A stretch of DNA of 64,000 nucleotides from Cercophora sp. LCS_1. Lineage: Eukaryota > Ascomycota > Sordariomycetes > Sordariales > Lasiosphaeriaceae. Each line of letters begins with the position of its first letter. Position 1 is the stretch's first letter. Location: assembly GCA_036250225.1 (NCBI GenBank), contig JAPZLL010000024.1, forward strand, positions 1-64,000, given 5' to 3'. The notes below the pieces were generated by a model. That model worked only from the letters and a program-made list of their open reading frames with translations. It ran no database searches and was not told the DNA's origin. The translations under genes and the position numbers were made by a program. This document shows positions 19,897 through 30,914 of this stretch, in pieces.

Positions 19897-20408
19897 ATAC
19901 TACGTGGTTTCTTCCCGAGCGCTAGCAGAGCCTCAGCAAGACACATTTGTGCTCGACCGCCGTCATCAGAAGTCCGTTTCGGAATTGACAAAAGTACTAG
20001 CGGCCCTTATCAACGCCAGGAAACCCCACTCGTCTTTGGGCTCCTTTTGCCCCAACACACATCGTCACTTTGCATCAACTCGGACACTGATAGTGAGGTG
20101 TCCGCTGCGTCCCCAGACTTCAAGGCATCGCGCGTGTATATGGAGCAAGTAAGAGACACCCCTCTAACACGTACGTTTCATACGCTGACCAAAATGGGCC
20201 TCTTCTCCAGCTCCTTGAAAGCGTTCTCCAACAAGTAGCACCGGAAATCGACATGCTTATTACCCGGGAGCTCGGTTACGTCTGGTACTGCTGCCACTGT
20301 GGCGATGGAGGAGACCCAGCGGCAAATCCCTCCTGCAGCAGCTGCCACAATCATTGCACGGTCGAGAAGTACTTGCATTCGCCGGAACCTCGACAGTCGA
20401 GGCTCTGA
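19897..20408 (+). CDS. Family B member B4 with Cys-rich tail (5' end unresolved)
   Basis: The 3' exon is 20211-20408. It is joined in phase 0 to an upstream exon ending at 20148 (donor GTAAGA, branch GCTGAC, acceptor CTCCAG). The upstream frame is open from 19897 but has no ATG before 20140, so a further 5' exon or a different start must exist; the start given here is only the limit of the open frame. Exon 2 opens with the family core L-L-E-S-V-L-Q-Q-V-A-P-E-I-D-M-L-I, then R-E-L, and runs into a cysteine module: W-Y-C-C-H-C, 11 residues, then C-S-S-C-H-N-H-C. The spacing suggests metal binding. A similar module ends the C2H2 protein at 5.5 kb. Divergent from A3. Function unknown. Confidence 0.5.
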
Positions 20409-21340
20409 GAGTAAGGACTACTGTGGAGTATCGGACCTTGTTGGTAGGGAAGCCTGCCTCTCACCGCAACCCAGTCTCACCTTTACTGACGAAATCTTAG
20501 GGTGGTTAGAAATTATTCCCCTCATCTTTTTCCGGCTCTGTGGTCCCATCGTCGAATCTTATGATTTATGGCTTTTCATTTGGGGTTCCCGGGTGAGAGC
20601 CGTTCCCATTGGGGGTGATCTCATGCATGCCTTTTAAGAGCACAACATCCCCGCGTTCTCGGCTTCATCACGCAATCGGCCTCGTTGGCCTGGGGGTTTT
20701 TTTTATTCTTGAAGTTGCTTTGTTCTAGTTATCCGTTCCCTTAGAAATTAACTGGCTGTCAGTCACGGATCATGTCGGGCCACACCGGTCAAGTTCGCGG
20801 TCGTTTGAGACCTACCTACTGACTGGAGGTTTCATCGCTGTGTGGGATCGGTGTGTGTTCTAGGTCTCCTGGCTTGGCTCAAATATTGAAACACGATCAT
20901 TTCCGCGCAACAGCTTCGAATCGAGCAATCATGTGACTGTCACACTGGATGTTTTGGAGTAATGGAGAACGTCGGCACCGGCGTTGTTGAGACCTGTTCT
21001 CGTGAAAGGATGAGAATGAGAAGTATTTACAGCACTGCATGTTCAGAGGCTACTTGGTGATTCTCAATCTGCCTTTCCATCACGCCCAGAGAAAAGTCAC
21101 GCGAAGAGCCATGTCGCTCATCAAATCCAATCCAAACGCCCATGCTTTCATTTTAGGTATTGGTGTCGTAGGTATCCTCTCCCTCGCCACCATGCATACC
21201 TCGTTCCCAACTCTCGGTCCCATCCGAGAAAAACAAACCAAGTCCCGGGCGCCTTGGCTCAGTGCTTGAGCATTGCGGTACAAATACAAGTAAAAACCCA
21301 GCTAGACAGCAGCTGACTCTATGGGAATATCCGGAGATAT
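20409..21340. other. Intergenic boundary between accessory and conserved regions
   Basis: No supported gene. It separates B4 from the 3' end of the ceramide synthase gene. A T-rich run lies at 20697-20706. Confidence 0.5.
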
Positions 21341-23109
21341 TCAGTCCACCTGCTTTTCACAGCCAATTCTTCCCAAGAGCTCCTTGCGATCACTATGGCC
21401 GGGAAGGCTGACACCTGTCGCCGCGGCGGCCGTTCTCTTAACTCCGGTCCTCCTCTCCCAGTTCTTGAGATCGAGCTCCTCCACGCCCACCTCCTCCTCA
21501 AGGGGCTGCGCCTCTTCGTAGACGACTTCGTCCTCGTCTTCCAACTCATCAGCCTCGTCGTCACTCCGGGTGTCCTCGGCACCATCGCCCCGCAGCACCT
21601 TGAGCGCGACACGGATGATCATGCCGAACCACATGATGGTAAGGGCCTGGAGGAAGAGCAGCATGGATAGGAACGACCACTTGACCGTCTGGTTGTAGCA
21701 TACTAAGCCTTCGGAGTTCCAAAGGGGCTCGAGAAGGTACAACGATCCGCTGTCGGATGGGGCAGCGAAGGGACCCTTCAAGTTGTTGTCTGGGCCCGAG
21801 AAACAGCCTGTGGGCATGATGTCGGGAGTCTGAGCCCAGACCGAGTAGCAGACCATGTTGTAAAAGACATGGCGCGTGATGAACCACGACACCATGAAGA
21901 CTCCAAACATGTAGTCGCAGAGCGTGTTGAAGCCCATGTACTTGAGGCACTTGGCAGCCTGGGGTAGTGATCATCAGCATGTGAAAGAGTTTTGGGGAGT
22001 GAGATGTCTTACGGGAAGGAAGATGTCGACCAAATCCATCAGCACCAAGATAAGGTTGCCAACACGAGTGTGGCCATATCTGTACGAGCCGAAGATGAGG
22101 GAAATAGTCACGACGTGGTGGGTAAACATCTGCCAGTGGTCCTTGCGACGCTCCTCAATGTTGATGACCAGGATCTGCTGAACCCAGAATGCGAGCTGGG
22201 CCAGCATGTATCCCTTCATAAACCCGGAGACTTCTCGGTTCGGCCAGTTCGTCCAGAGCTCGGGGAGGTTGAGGAAGTAGGGGGATTTGCAGTAGATGTA
22301 CTGGCGTGCTTGGTTAGCTGACACCTTTGCGAGTGAAGCGGCCAACTAAGCCCGGGGAACTTACCATGCCAGCACTCCAGAAAGGAATGTAGTACATCAA
22401 CATCCAGGCCTGCTCACTGAAGCGCGTGATGTCCTTTGCCTTGTGGATGCCGTTTGCCTTGGCCAAAGGCGCCAGCAGATACTCCATAGCGGCGGCGCGC
22501 AGACCTGTGAACAAGACGACGCAGAACGCAATCAGGTAGCCGTCATCCCAGCCCAAACCATATTGGCCCGACTTCGGGTTGAAGTAGGAGAGCGTGAAGT
22601 ATTTGCCGGTGTAGCCACGGGCGCGCGGCATGCCATGGGCGAGAAAGAGAAGGGCGAGGAGGTTGAAAGCGAGACCTAGGCAGGCGATTGTGTTAGTCAT
22701 ACTTCATGAATCGGGTTCACCGCCTAGACAACATGAAGCCGTTGGGCTGCTCCAAGCTGGTAGCAACCCAGCGCGCTTCGCTAATGCCCTACCGGTCTGC
22801 GCTGGTATTTAACGTACCGATCTGGTTCTCCACGAACCATCTGGTAAGCTGCTTCCAGGGACTCTCATTCTTCCTCTTGACACGGCGAACAATGACGGTG
22901 TTGTTGGAGGCCTGCATGTAGAGCGGGCCGTTCATGGTCTCCTTCTGGCCCGAGTACTCGCGCTTGACTGTTCTCCGCGCGGGCGCAGCAGTGGCCGCTG
23001 TCGGGGGAGCGGGCGCAGACACCTTGCTGGGGATCTCTGCAACATCTGCATGGTGCCGCTCCACGGCGTCCTGGCCGTTGCTCGAGGTCGAGCCGTTGGG
23101 GTCGCTCAT
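21341..23109 (-). CDS. lag1: Ceramide synthase (Lag1/Lac1 family)
   Basis: 502 aa from four exons: 23109-22818, 22675-22365, 22300-22013, 21958-21341. It is an integral ER membrane enzyme that acylates sphingoid bases with fatty acyl-CoA to make ceramide. The Lag1 motif is clear in exons 3-4: H-H-V-V-T-I, then G-S-Y-R-Y-G-H-T-R-V-G, then M-D-L-V-D-I-F-L-P joined to A-A-K-C-L-K-Y. The double His and the Asp residues of the TLC domain are present. Five or more further hydrophobic segments are visible. The N-terminal 90 residues are Ser/Ala/Pro-rich and cytosolic. The C-terminal tail is strongly acidic. Filamentous fungi carry two such enzymes (LagA and BarA types); I cannot say which this is. 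Confidence 0.93.
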
Positions 23110-24143
23110 TGTCAGGTTGGGAGGCGGGCGACGGCCCGGCTCGCGTGATCGGAACGAAGTGGGAGATGGTGCGCCGTTATCGCTGACGACGGAGGCTGCG
23201 AAAGGTTCGCGATGTGGTCGTCGTGGCCTGCGGTCGACGCAAACTCTGTCGATGGCAGCTCAAGCCACGGCCGAAGACACAGGCGGAGGTGCGAGCCAAA
23301 GTGCAGCCGGGGAAGGAGGTTGCGGTCAGGAAAAACGAGCGACACAACACGAAAGCAGGAGAGCCGACAAACAAGAGGCAACGCTACTCCACCTCTTTGC
23401 AATTGGCTTGCAATCAGCTTCGCAATTGGCAGTTTGGCGAAAGTTGAATTTGGATCCAGCACCAGACCCACCATCACAGGACAACAAGCTCGGGCGGTGT
23501 CCGCGGGCGTAGCTTCTGTTTAGGGGAGTTCAGGGGGGGCTTGAGTGCCGCCCCATTTTTCAACCATTTCAGAAATGGTGGGGGAAGGTGCAGGACGCTC
23601 GGGCCCCCCAGATTCAACCTTCCCGCCTCCCGTTTCTCTTCTTCAGCGCCAGCCAACCCTGTCGCAACGTGATTGAGATGCTCCCGTTTCCGCTGTCGTC
23701 TTGATATCGAACCATATCCGGCACCGGCCATTGGACGGGTCGAACCCTCCACTAACGGGATGTGGCCATTGCTGCCCCGCCGAAATCTCGGCGGGCCAAG
23801 ACATTCGGGTGCTCGAGATGCCCTCACCTCTCGTTCAGGGATCCCGATTTGCGTGACGCAAGCTCAGAGAAGGGTGGTGCATCACGGATAGCCAATTGAC
23901 TGCGCAGTTTAAGTGTTCCCGCATGCATTTTGCTGCAAGTCCCATCACAATTCCCAACAATCAATTGAGAGTCGGCCGACAAACCCAATCAAGGTTGCCC
24001 TGGTTCCTGCCACCGGAGATTTAGGCCAACCCTAACCCCCATAAGCTGCTTATTTGCAGGCCTCACGCTTGGCGTGCATCCATCCAGCTCCCAAGGTTCG
24101 CATCCAAGAAAATCACCATCTTCCAAAACACCACATCCCAACC
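23110..24143. other. Divergent intergenic region between ceramide synthase and RRM genes
   Basis: About 1 kb of promoter sequence for two housekeeping genes. No supported ORF. Confidence 0.5.
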
Positions 24144-25148
24144 ATGAACCAAATCCGCGCCATCCAGGCGCTCAACAAGCGCGAAATCGAAAATGGCATA
24201 TCTCCCGAAGCCTCGTGGCACACTGATTACCGCGACACCGCCTTCATCTACTTTGGCGGCCTCCCTTACGAGCTTTCCGAAGGCGACGTCATCACCATCT
24301 TCAGCCAGTTCGGCGAGCCGGTCTTCCTCAAACTAGTCCGCGATAAGGAGACCGGAAAGTCAAAAGGATTTGGATGGCTCAAGTTCGAAGACCAGCGCAG
24401 CACCGATCTTGCGGTGGACAACTTCACGGGCGCAGAGATCGGGGGGCGCATGATTCGCGTTGATCATGCGCGCTACAAGATCCGGGATGACGAGGACTTG
24501 GAGGATTTTAAAGTCGGGTGGGAGGATATGATGCGCCGGGAGGGGAAAGTGGAGAGCGAAGAGGAGAGTGAAGAGGAGGTCGTGGAACGGAGGCCTTTGC
24601 TCAAAGAAGAGAGGGAGTTACAACTCCTGACCGAGAATCATGATGACGATGACCCTATGAAGGAGTTCTTGATTGAGGAGAAGAAAAAAGAGGTGGACGA
24701 AGCACTGAGAAGGGAGAAGAAGAAGGCCGAGAAGGAGAAGAGAAGGGAAGACAAGGAGAGGCGGCATCGATCGCATCGGGACAGGTCGAGAGAGAGAAGC
24801 AAGGAGAGAGGCAAAGATGACGACAGGAAACATAGATCGCGGAGAGATAGGTCCCCGGATCGACGGCGCGATGATAGGGACTCCGAGGACCGACGAGATA
24901 GACGTCGCGACACCAAAGATCGTGACAGGGATCGTCGTCGGGACGAGGATCGTCACCGTGATAGAGACGACGGTCGACGGCGAAGGGATGAAGACGAAGA
25001 CGTCAAAAGGGATCGCGAGAGGTCACACAGGCATCGCCGTGATGAATCGAGGGATCGTGGAGACCGAAGAGATCGTGGCCTAGAGGACCGAACTCGTCGA
25101 GGGAGAGACAAAAGTCGGAGCCGCTCTCCTCGCTATCGGAGAGACTGA
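24144..25148 (+). CDS. ist3: Ist3/Cwf29-type RRM protein, U2 snRNP-associated
   Basis: 334 aa, intronless, start at M-N-Q-I-R-A-I-Q (24144). The N-terminal segment before the RRM is characteristic of Ist3/RBMX2. One RRM spans residues about 33-112, with RNP2 A-F-I-Y-F-G-G-L and RNP1 K-G-F-G-W-L-K-F. Ist3 belongs to the RES complex, which helps spliceosome activation and pre-mRNA retention in the nucleus. The last 170 residues are a very charged Arg/Asp/Lys/Ser-rich tail with many R-D and R-S dipeptides, longer than in yeast but usual in moulds. Confidence 0.88.
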   Translation: MNQIRAIQALNKREIENGISPEASWHTDYRDTAFIYFGGLPYELSEGDVITIFSQFGEPVFLKLVRDKETGKSKGFGWLKFEDQRSTDLAVDNFTGAEIGGRMIRVDHARYKIRDDEDLEDFKVGWEDMMRREGKVESEEESEEEVVERRPLLKEERELQLLTENHDDDDPMKEFLIEEKKKEVDEALRREKKKAEKEKRREDKERRHRSHRDRSRERSKERGKDDDRKHRSRRDRSPDRRRDDRDSEDRRDRRRDTKDRDRDRRRDEDRHRDRDDGRRRRDEDEDVKRDRERSHRHRRDESRDRGDRRDRGLEDRTRRGRDKSRSRSPRYRRD

Positions 25149-25360
25149 GTGCTTGACACATTTACTTGTGTTACTTGACAAAAAGATACCCAATATTCCT
25201 TCTGACAATCCAAAACAACGCTGACCTCTTGCATTATTCCCGTGCCTCGCCATTTCATGTCCGATTCTGGTGTCCCACCGGTGATGCCCATGTCGCTAAA
25301 CTCCGCTCAATCCTTAATCATCCCAAGACGCCGAGAAATGATCGAAACCCAGGTCGCACG

Positions 25361-26624
25361 CTACGTACCAGCCAAGTACCGTTTCCAACCCTCCCGCACA
25401 ACGACCCGCTTCCCATCCTGTCCATCCTGAACAGCAAACTTCTCCCACCTTGCATCCTTCCCAGCACCAACCACCAGCAAAGTCGTGTCGTTCAACCAAC
25501 CGATAACACCCTTTGCTGGCCGTGACGTCCCCAACGTCGTAGTCTCTGACACAGGAAGCCCCCCAGTGAGTGGTTCCTCGCCGGCTTCAAACGGACAACT
25601 CGTGAAAGAGTACACGTCAGAGAACATACGTGGCATCAATGGTATCTTCGAGAGAATGCCCCATTTCCCTTTGCCATCGTTCACGTCCAAAGATCCAGCC
25701 ACTCCGTCAGTCTTCCGCGAGCTGGGGGGTCTATCTGCGCCCCCCTTCTTGGGATGGGGAATGTCGAAGATGTGGAGGGTGAACTTGTCTGACGTGCACG
25801 CGAGCATCGTCCCAGAAGGGTTGAAGGCGAGGGAAAATATGGTGGCGGGATCGATGCCTCGTCTCAACTCAGCGATGCGCCCACAGCTGCTCGTGGAGAA
25901 AACACGGATCAAGGTTCCCTGCATTTAATTAGCAAGCGGTCCACGCAGTGAAACACTCAAGACTTACAGTTTCGCTCGCTGTTGCCAGAAGTTCCCCATC
26001 GGGGCTGAGCTGTATCGCTCTGATCGCAGACGAGTGAGCCGGAATGATACTCACGTTACCCGAGGCGATCTCGACAAGCTGCACATGACCCGCGGTTCTA
26101 CCGGGGAAGGCGAGCCTCCGAGGGGATAGGCAACAAAGACCCCAGGGGTTGTTGGCCGTCTCGTATGCCGCGAGGAGGTTGATCGGCTTTTCGAACTTAT
26201 ACACCCGTATGCTGTTCTGGAGCGCTACGACTATTCGTTCTTTTGAGACTTGGGCTCCGCGCACAGGCGTTAAGGCACTAATTTCGAGTGACGACTTGGT
26301 CTTGCCGTCATCCCACAGTATGAGCTTGTTATTTGCGAATTTGGGCTGCTTGCCACCGCCGACGAGACCTAAATATTGGGATTTGCCCATCATCTGGACC
26401 AGGCCGACACCGGCATTGAAGTCTCTGGTTTTCTGTAGAGCACACGACTCCGCATGGAAAACTGTGCGATGTTAGTCGTGCGGTGTCCTGATGGGGATTC
26501 ACAGAGCTGACGTACTACAAAAGCCTGTGTTGAGTCCGACGGCGAAATAGCTGCAGTCGTCGTTGAATGTGATGGAAAGCACAACTGTCGAGCTGGCGCT
26601 CTCGATGGGGGGTCTGGTGTTCAT
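25361..26624 (-). CDS. hsv2: PROPPIN WD-repeat protein, Hsv2 type
   Basis: 386 aa from exons 26624-26516, 26461-25968, 25918-25361. It is a seven-bladed beta-propeller that binds phosphatidylinositol 3-phosphate and acts in autophagy and endosomal traffic. Key motif: E-L-R-R-G-I-D, the L/F-R-R-G phosphoinositide-binding loop, just after L-I-R-V-F at the start of exon 3. Leu instead of Phe in that loop, together with the short length, favours the Hsv2/WIPI4 branch over Atg18. The ascomycete name SVP1-like protein 2 would also fit. The second exon has the usual G-F-x-x-F-x2-E opening blade. Confidence 0.85.
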
Positions 26625-27647
26625 TTTTGAGTTCTGTTGTCCTGATGCGATAAAACGAGCGTGAGAAAACGAGAGTGCTGAGACGAGTTCCCTGAGCGTC
26701 TCGAGCGCGCCAAGACTTGATATCGAACCCAGGCTGCTTCCGCGAAAGACCTGGAGAGTTGACGGCGAGTATGCGATACAGATATAGGGGTTTTCCCCGC
26801 GACGATGCTCTCCCTTGGAAAAGTGATGTGGAAGGTCTCGCCTCGGTCCGACTGATATTCGCGAGGTTCGAGCGCCTTTGCGTTTAAACTTTGGCCTTGC
26901 CGCGGGTGTCGAGTGACAGGCGCAGCGACCAGTGTCGATTGGCAGGCAAGATGCTGCGGACTGGTTTTATCTCTGCCACAGAATATTGCGCAAGGGAAAC
27001 TTCATGTTCCCGGCAGCCGCGACACAACAAACGTGAGCGGTCTTGTCGCCTGTCGACAAAAGTCTACGGTTGTTCATGCCTTGAAGTCACGGGGACCTCC
27101 ACGCGCTGACATCCGCCTCATCCCACCAAGCTCATTTGCAGCTGCTGCCAGGTGGCAGGACCCGAGCACTCTCCGACAGCAAGACCTGGGGTTTTGTGGG
27201 GCCTAATTCCAAACACGGGCTAGCGTGTTATTTCTCATTAGCGTGAAGGGCGGCCCCTGAATTTGCGAGTGGGCTCGTGCTCCCTGCCTCCTGCCACTGG
27301 CTTGACAGCTTGGAGGTCTTCTCCCAATCTGTGCTGGTGCTCGTCAAGTGCCCCGTGCTTGGCCAGCTGCTGGTGCTCTCCTGCCGTGACACCGCAACAA
27401 TTTGTGAAATTGCATTTTCCGTCAACACCACACCCCGACCTCTCCTTTTCTCCAAACCCGCACCTCGATAGCTTCACGGCCGCGCGATCCCGTCCTCGTC
27501 CAAACGCTCTTCCCGTCTCCTCCCCCCGCTGTCTTTTTGGTGACTGGATACCCAATCGCCCATTTAGCATATTGATCCTGCCGTCGTCTGAGGTTGCCGC
27601 TGCCGTTTTACCCGCCCCCAAACAACACCAAGAACCAAAGCGAGACC
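26625..27647. other. Divergent intergenic region between hsv2 and septin genes
   Basis: About 1 kb. Pyrimidine-rich stretches at 27430-27600 are likely septin promoter and 5' UTR. No supported gene. Confidence 0.5.
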
Positions 27648-29224
27648 ATGTCTTCGCCCGCCGTACGTCTCTGTCTGCTTCGTGTCTTTCCAGTCATTCG
27701 AAATCTCGAGTCAATCGCATTTGCCGCCTCTCCGGATCGCGAAGCGCGACCAATTGACGCGGGGACTCTTTCACAAGATGCCTGGGGCTAACACATTCGG
27801 TTTGAAACAGAAGATGATCCGCCGAAAGAAGAACGTGAAGAAGGGAATCCAGTTCTGCCTGATGGTCTGTGGCGCCTCAGGTACTGGTACGTCGACATCC
27901 TTACTCATCCCCGGTATCTGTTGCCTCTGCTAACCTCGGGATGTTGCAGGCCGGACCACCTTTGTCAACACGCTCTGCGGCAAGACCGTCCTCGCGCACA
28001 AGAACTCGGACGACGCTGCCAGTGCCCACGTCGAGGAAGGCGTCAAGATCAAGCCCGTCACTGTCGGTATGCACAGCCAACAAACCTGAGCTCGCGTGAC
28101 CGAAGCCTAACTGCTGCTAGAACTCGAGCTGGATGAGGAGGGAACTCGCATTTCCCTGACCATCGTCGATACCCCCGGGTTTGGTGACCAAGTCGATAAT
28201 GAAGCTAGGTGCGCAACACAACGACAAGACTTACGGTACCCGCGTTAACGTTCAACAGCTTCTCAGAGATCGTCGGTTACCTCGAGCGGCAATACGATGA
28301 TATTCTGGCGGAGGAGTCGCGTATCAAGCGTAACCCCCGTTTCAGAGACAACCGTGTGCACGCCATGCTCTACTTTATCACCCCCACGGGCCATGGGTAT
28401 GTCACGTTCACATACAACAGTCCCAGCACTAACCACTGCTTAGCCTCCGTGAGCTTGATATCGAGCTGATGAAGCGCCTTGCCCCCCGCGTCAACGTCAT
28501 TCCCGTTGTCGGCCGTGCCGACTCCCTCACCCCTGCTGAGCTTGCCGAGTCCAAGAAGCTGGTCATGGAGGACATCGAGCATTATCGCATCCCAGTCTAC
28601 AACTTCCCTTACGATATCGAGGAGGATGACGAGGACACCGTTGAGGAGAACGCCGAGCTCCGGGGGCTGATGCCTTTCGCCATTGTTGGATCAGAGGACA
28701 TTGTTGAGATTGGTGGCCGCAAGGTTCGCGCCCGTCAGTACCCATGGGGTGTCGTCGAAGTCGACAACCCGCGCCACTCCGATTTCTTGGCTATCCGATC
28801 TGCCCTTCTCCACAGCCATCTTGCCGATCTCAAGGAGATCACCCACGACTTCCTTTACGAGAACTACCGTACTGAGAAGCTCAGTAAGAGCGTCGAGGGC
28901 GGCGCTGGAGTGTACGTTCCCCTATCCCCTCTCGGTGAGAGCCAGTCTAACATGAGCAGTGATTCGTCGATGGCGCCCGAGGATCTTGCGTCGCAATCCG
29001 TCCGCCTCAAGGAGGAGCAGCTCCGCAGGGAAGAGGAGAAGCTGCGCGAGATCGAGGTTAAGGTTCAGCGCGAGATTAACGAGAAGCGCCAAGAGCTCCT
29101 GGCGCGTGAGTCCCAGCTTCGTGAGATCGAGGCCAGGATGCAGCGCGAGGCCGCTGCCCAAGCCGCTGCCCAACAAGCGGCAGCAAGCAACCATGCCGAT
29201 GCTAATGGCGACCGGGATGACTGA
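27648..29224 (+). CDS. cdc11: Septin, Cdc11 class (AspA/Sep5)
   Basis: 404 aa from six exons: 27648-27662, 27811-27886, 27950-28066, 28121-28208, 28259-28396, 28444-29224. A GTP-binding filament-forming protein that assembles into septin hetero-oligomers at septa, hyphal tips and infection structures. P-loop G-A-S-G-T-G-R-T at residues 26-33, then D-T-P-G-F-G-D, then G-R-A-D. A basic patch R-R-K-K-N-V-K-K precedes the P-loop and would bind phosphoinositides. The septin unique element follows the GTPase domain, and a C-terminal coiled coil (about 330-390) with E-E-Q-L-R-R-E-E and R-E-I-E-A-R matches yeast Cdc11. Exon 1 codes only five residues. Confidence 0.93.
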
Positions 29225-30074
29225 AGTGGCGGGCGTCCACCACCAGGTGCTCGATCTTCGGCCGCTTCTGTACCGATATGAACCACCTCAACCCCCCAGG
29301 CGACCTGAGTTTTATGCAGGCGTTGGTTCTTTTGTTGTGTTGAAAGACAAAATATTCCCCCGCTGCTTCCGCGTTGTTATTTGAACGGTATTCCCTCCGG
29401 AAGAGAACAGATGATTGTAACGAACCAAAAGGGCGACCCAGCGTTTACACCGATAGTGGGATGGGAAGCGGGCGAGATAGGGGCGCTCAGCTGCACCTTA
29501 TTCTGGGAGGGAGATGCAGGTCCCGAGGTTGAGGGCATGAGATCGGGGCTAGGCATGACAACCATGGGAGGGCGCAACCATGGCAGCTGGGGCTCTATTC
29601 CACGTCGCTTCTCTTACCATCCCGTCGTTGATGGCTGTATCCCGTCTTACATCTCCCTACGTTTCCCTTTTTTCTATTATTGGACTTCTAATGCAGATAT
29701 CACTAAATTCAACCTTTCTATCTCCACTTCCTTGACGTAAGTGTCCGGAAGGTAATGCGCTGGGCGAATTTGCCGTGATTGTAGTCTCGATTGCTCTACG
29801 TATCGTGCCTAGCCTAGTGATGCAACGGTGGTAGTCGAGAGCGAAGCCAAAATGCCACCCGTGAGAAGAAACAAGAGACCACAGTTCCGAAACGGACTGA
29901 TCACAGAGGAAACCCACACAATTACAGTATAACACAATTGCCACTTGAGCCAGCCCTCAACAAACCAATATCAACGCAGACTTGAACTTCGTCAAGCGCC
30001 CAAACAGAAAACTGGCCTCCAACGTTGTATCCATGCAAGTCCCCTCGTCTCTCCAGGCGCTACTCAATCACAAC
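29225..30074. other. Convergent intergenic region, 3' UTRs
   Basis: Between the 3' ends of the septin and Bax-inhibitor genes. No supported gene. Confidence 0.5.
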
Positions 30075-30914
30075 CTAGTTGTTAGACTGGCTGTTGAGAA
30101 TCCTCAGGATAGCGAGGAACAGGTTGATAATGTCAAGGTACAAGCTGATGGCAGCGGCGATCTCCTCCTCGACGTGGTGCTTGCGCAGCACGAGCTGCGT
30201 GTCAACAAGGATGTAGCCGCTAAAGATGAGAGCCGAAATACCGCCATACACGAGCTCACTGGTGCTGCTGGAGGGAAGGAACATGTACATGAAGCTGAAC
30301 AGCACCAGTCCCCAGAGCGCGCCGAACAAGTAGGGCATCCACGAGGTGAAGTCGTACTTGCTCTGGCAGGCAAAGGCCGTGAGGAAGACAAAGATGCCGC
30401 CAGTCAGGAGAACCGCGTTGAGAACAATCGAGGTCTTGTAGAAGGACACGATGACCGAGATGGTATATGCCTCCATGAGGGTGAAGCCAGAGAGGAAGAG
30501 AAGGTTCGTAGGGTATGAGTGGCGCTTCCAGTACGTCAGGAGCATGAAGCCCATGGCGCCAAAGAGCGAAATCCAGACCATGGCCGGGTGCGACTGGATC
30601 CAATCCTTGTATGACTCCGACGCGAAGGAGAGGGTCGAGACGCCGCCTGTCACCAGCAGTTGCACTGTGAGGATCGTGTAGACTTTGCGGATGAACTGGT
30701 TGCGGATGTCGACTGTCGCTTCGGCGACCGAGCCGCCGAACTTGAAGTCATCGGGGACATTGTCTTCGCTGCTGCGGGGGGAGCCACCGAAGAGGCGCTC
30801 TTGGTCGGTCGACGAGGAGGGCTCATTTTGGTAGGCTGGGGGAGGCTGCGTGTAGGAGAGGTGCGCTTCGGGATCCTCTTGCGGCGCGCGGGCGTACTTG
30901 GCTGTAGACGCCAT
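30075..30914 (-). CDS. bxi1: Bax inhibitor-1 / lifeguard family membrane protein
   Basis: 279 aa, intronless. It is a member of the BI-1/TMBIM family, placed in ER or vacuolar membranes and linked to calcium leak, the unfolded protein response and cell death (yeast Bxi1). The N-terminal 75 residues are Pro/Ser-rich and cytosolic. Seven hydrophobic helices follow from about residue 85, including the family signature around V-Y-G-G-I-S-A-L-I-F-S-G-Y-I-L-V-D-T-Q, with the conserved Asp of the di-aspartyl pH sensor, and ending L-D-I-I-N-L-F-L. Length fits fungal members. Confidence 0.92.
   Translation of the reverse strand: MASTAKYARAPQEDPEAHLSYTQPPPAYQNEPSSSTDQERLFGGSPRSSEDNVPDDFKFGGSVAEATVDIRNQFIRKVYTILTVQLLVTGGVSTLSFASESYKDWIQSHPAMVWISLFGAMGFMLLTYWKRHSYPTNLLFLSGFTLMEAYTISVIVSFYKTSIVLNAVLLTGGIFVFLTAFACQSKYDFTSWMPYLFGALWGLVLFSFMYMFLPSSSTSELVYGGISALIFSGYILVDTQLVLRKHHVEEEIAAAISLYLDIINLFLAILRILNSQSNN

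Noticed and set aside
1..20408. Starship-type giant transposon
   Set aside because: I found no DUF3435 tyrosine-recombinase captain or other cargo hallmark in the accessory block.
2509..20408. Classical toxin-antitoxin or spore-killer label for the A-B couples
   Set aside because: No sequence feature shows toxicity or drive; only the pairing and shared motif are seen, so the label would be unsupported.
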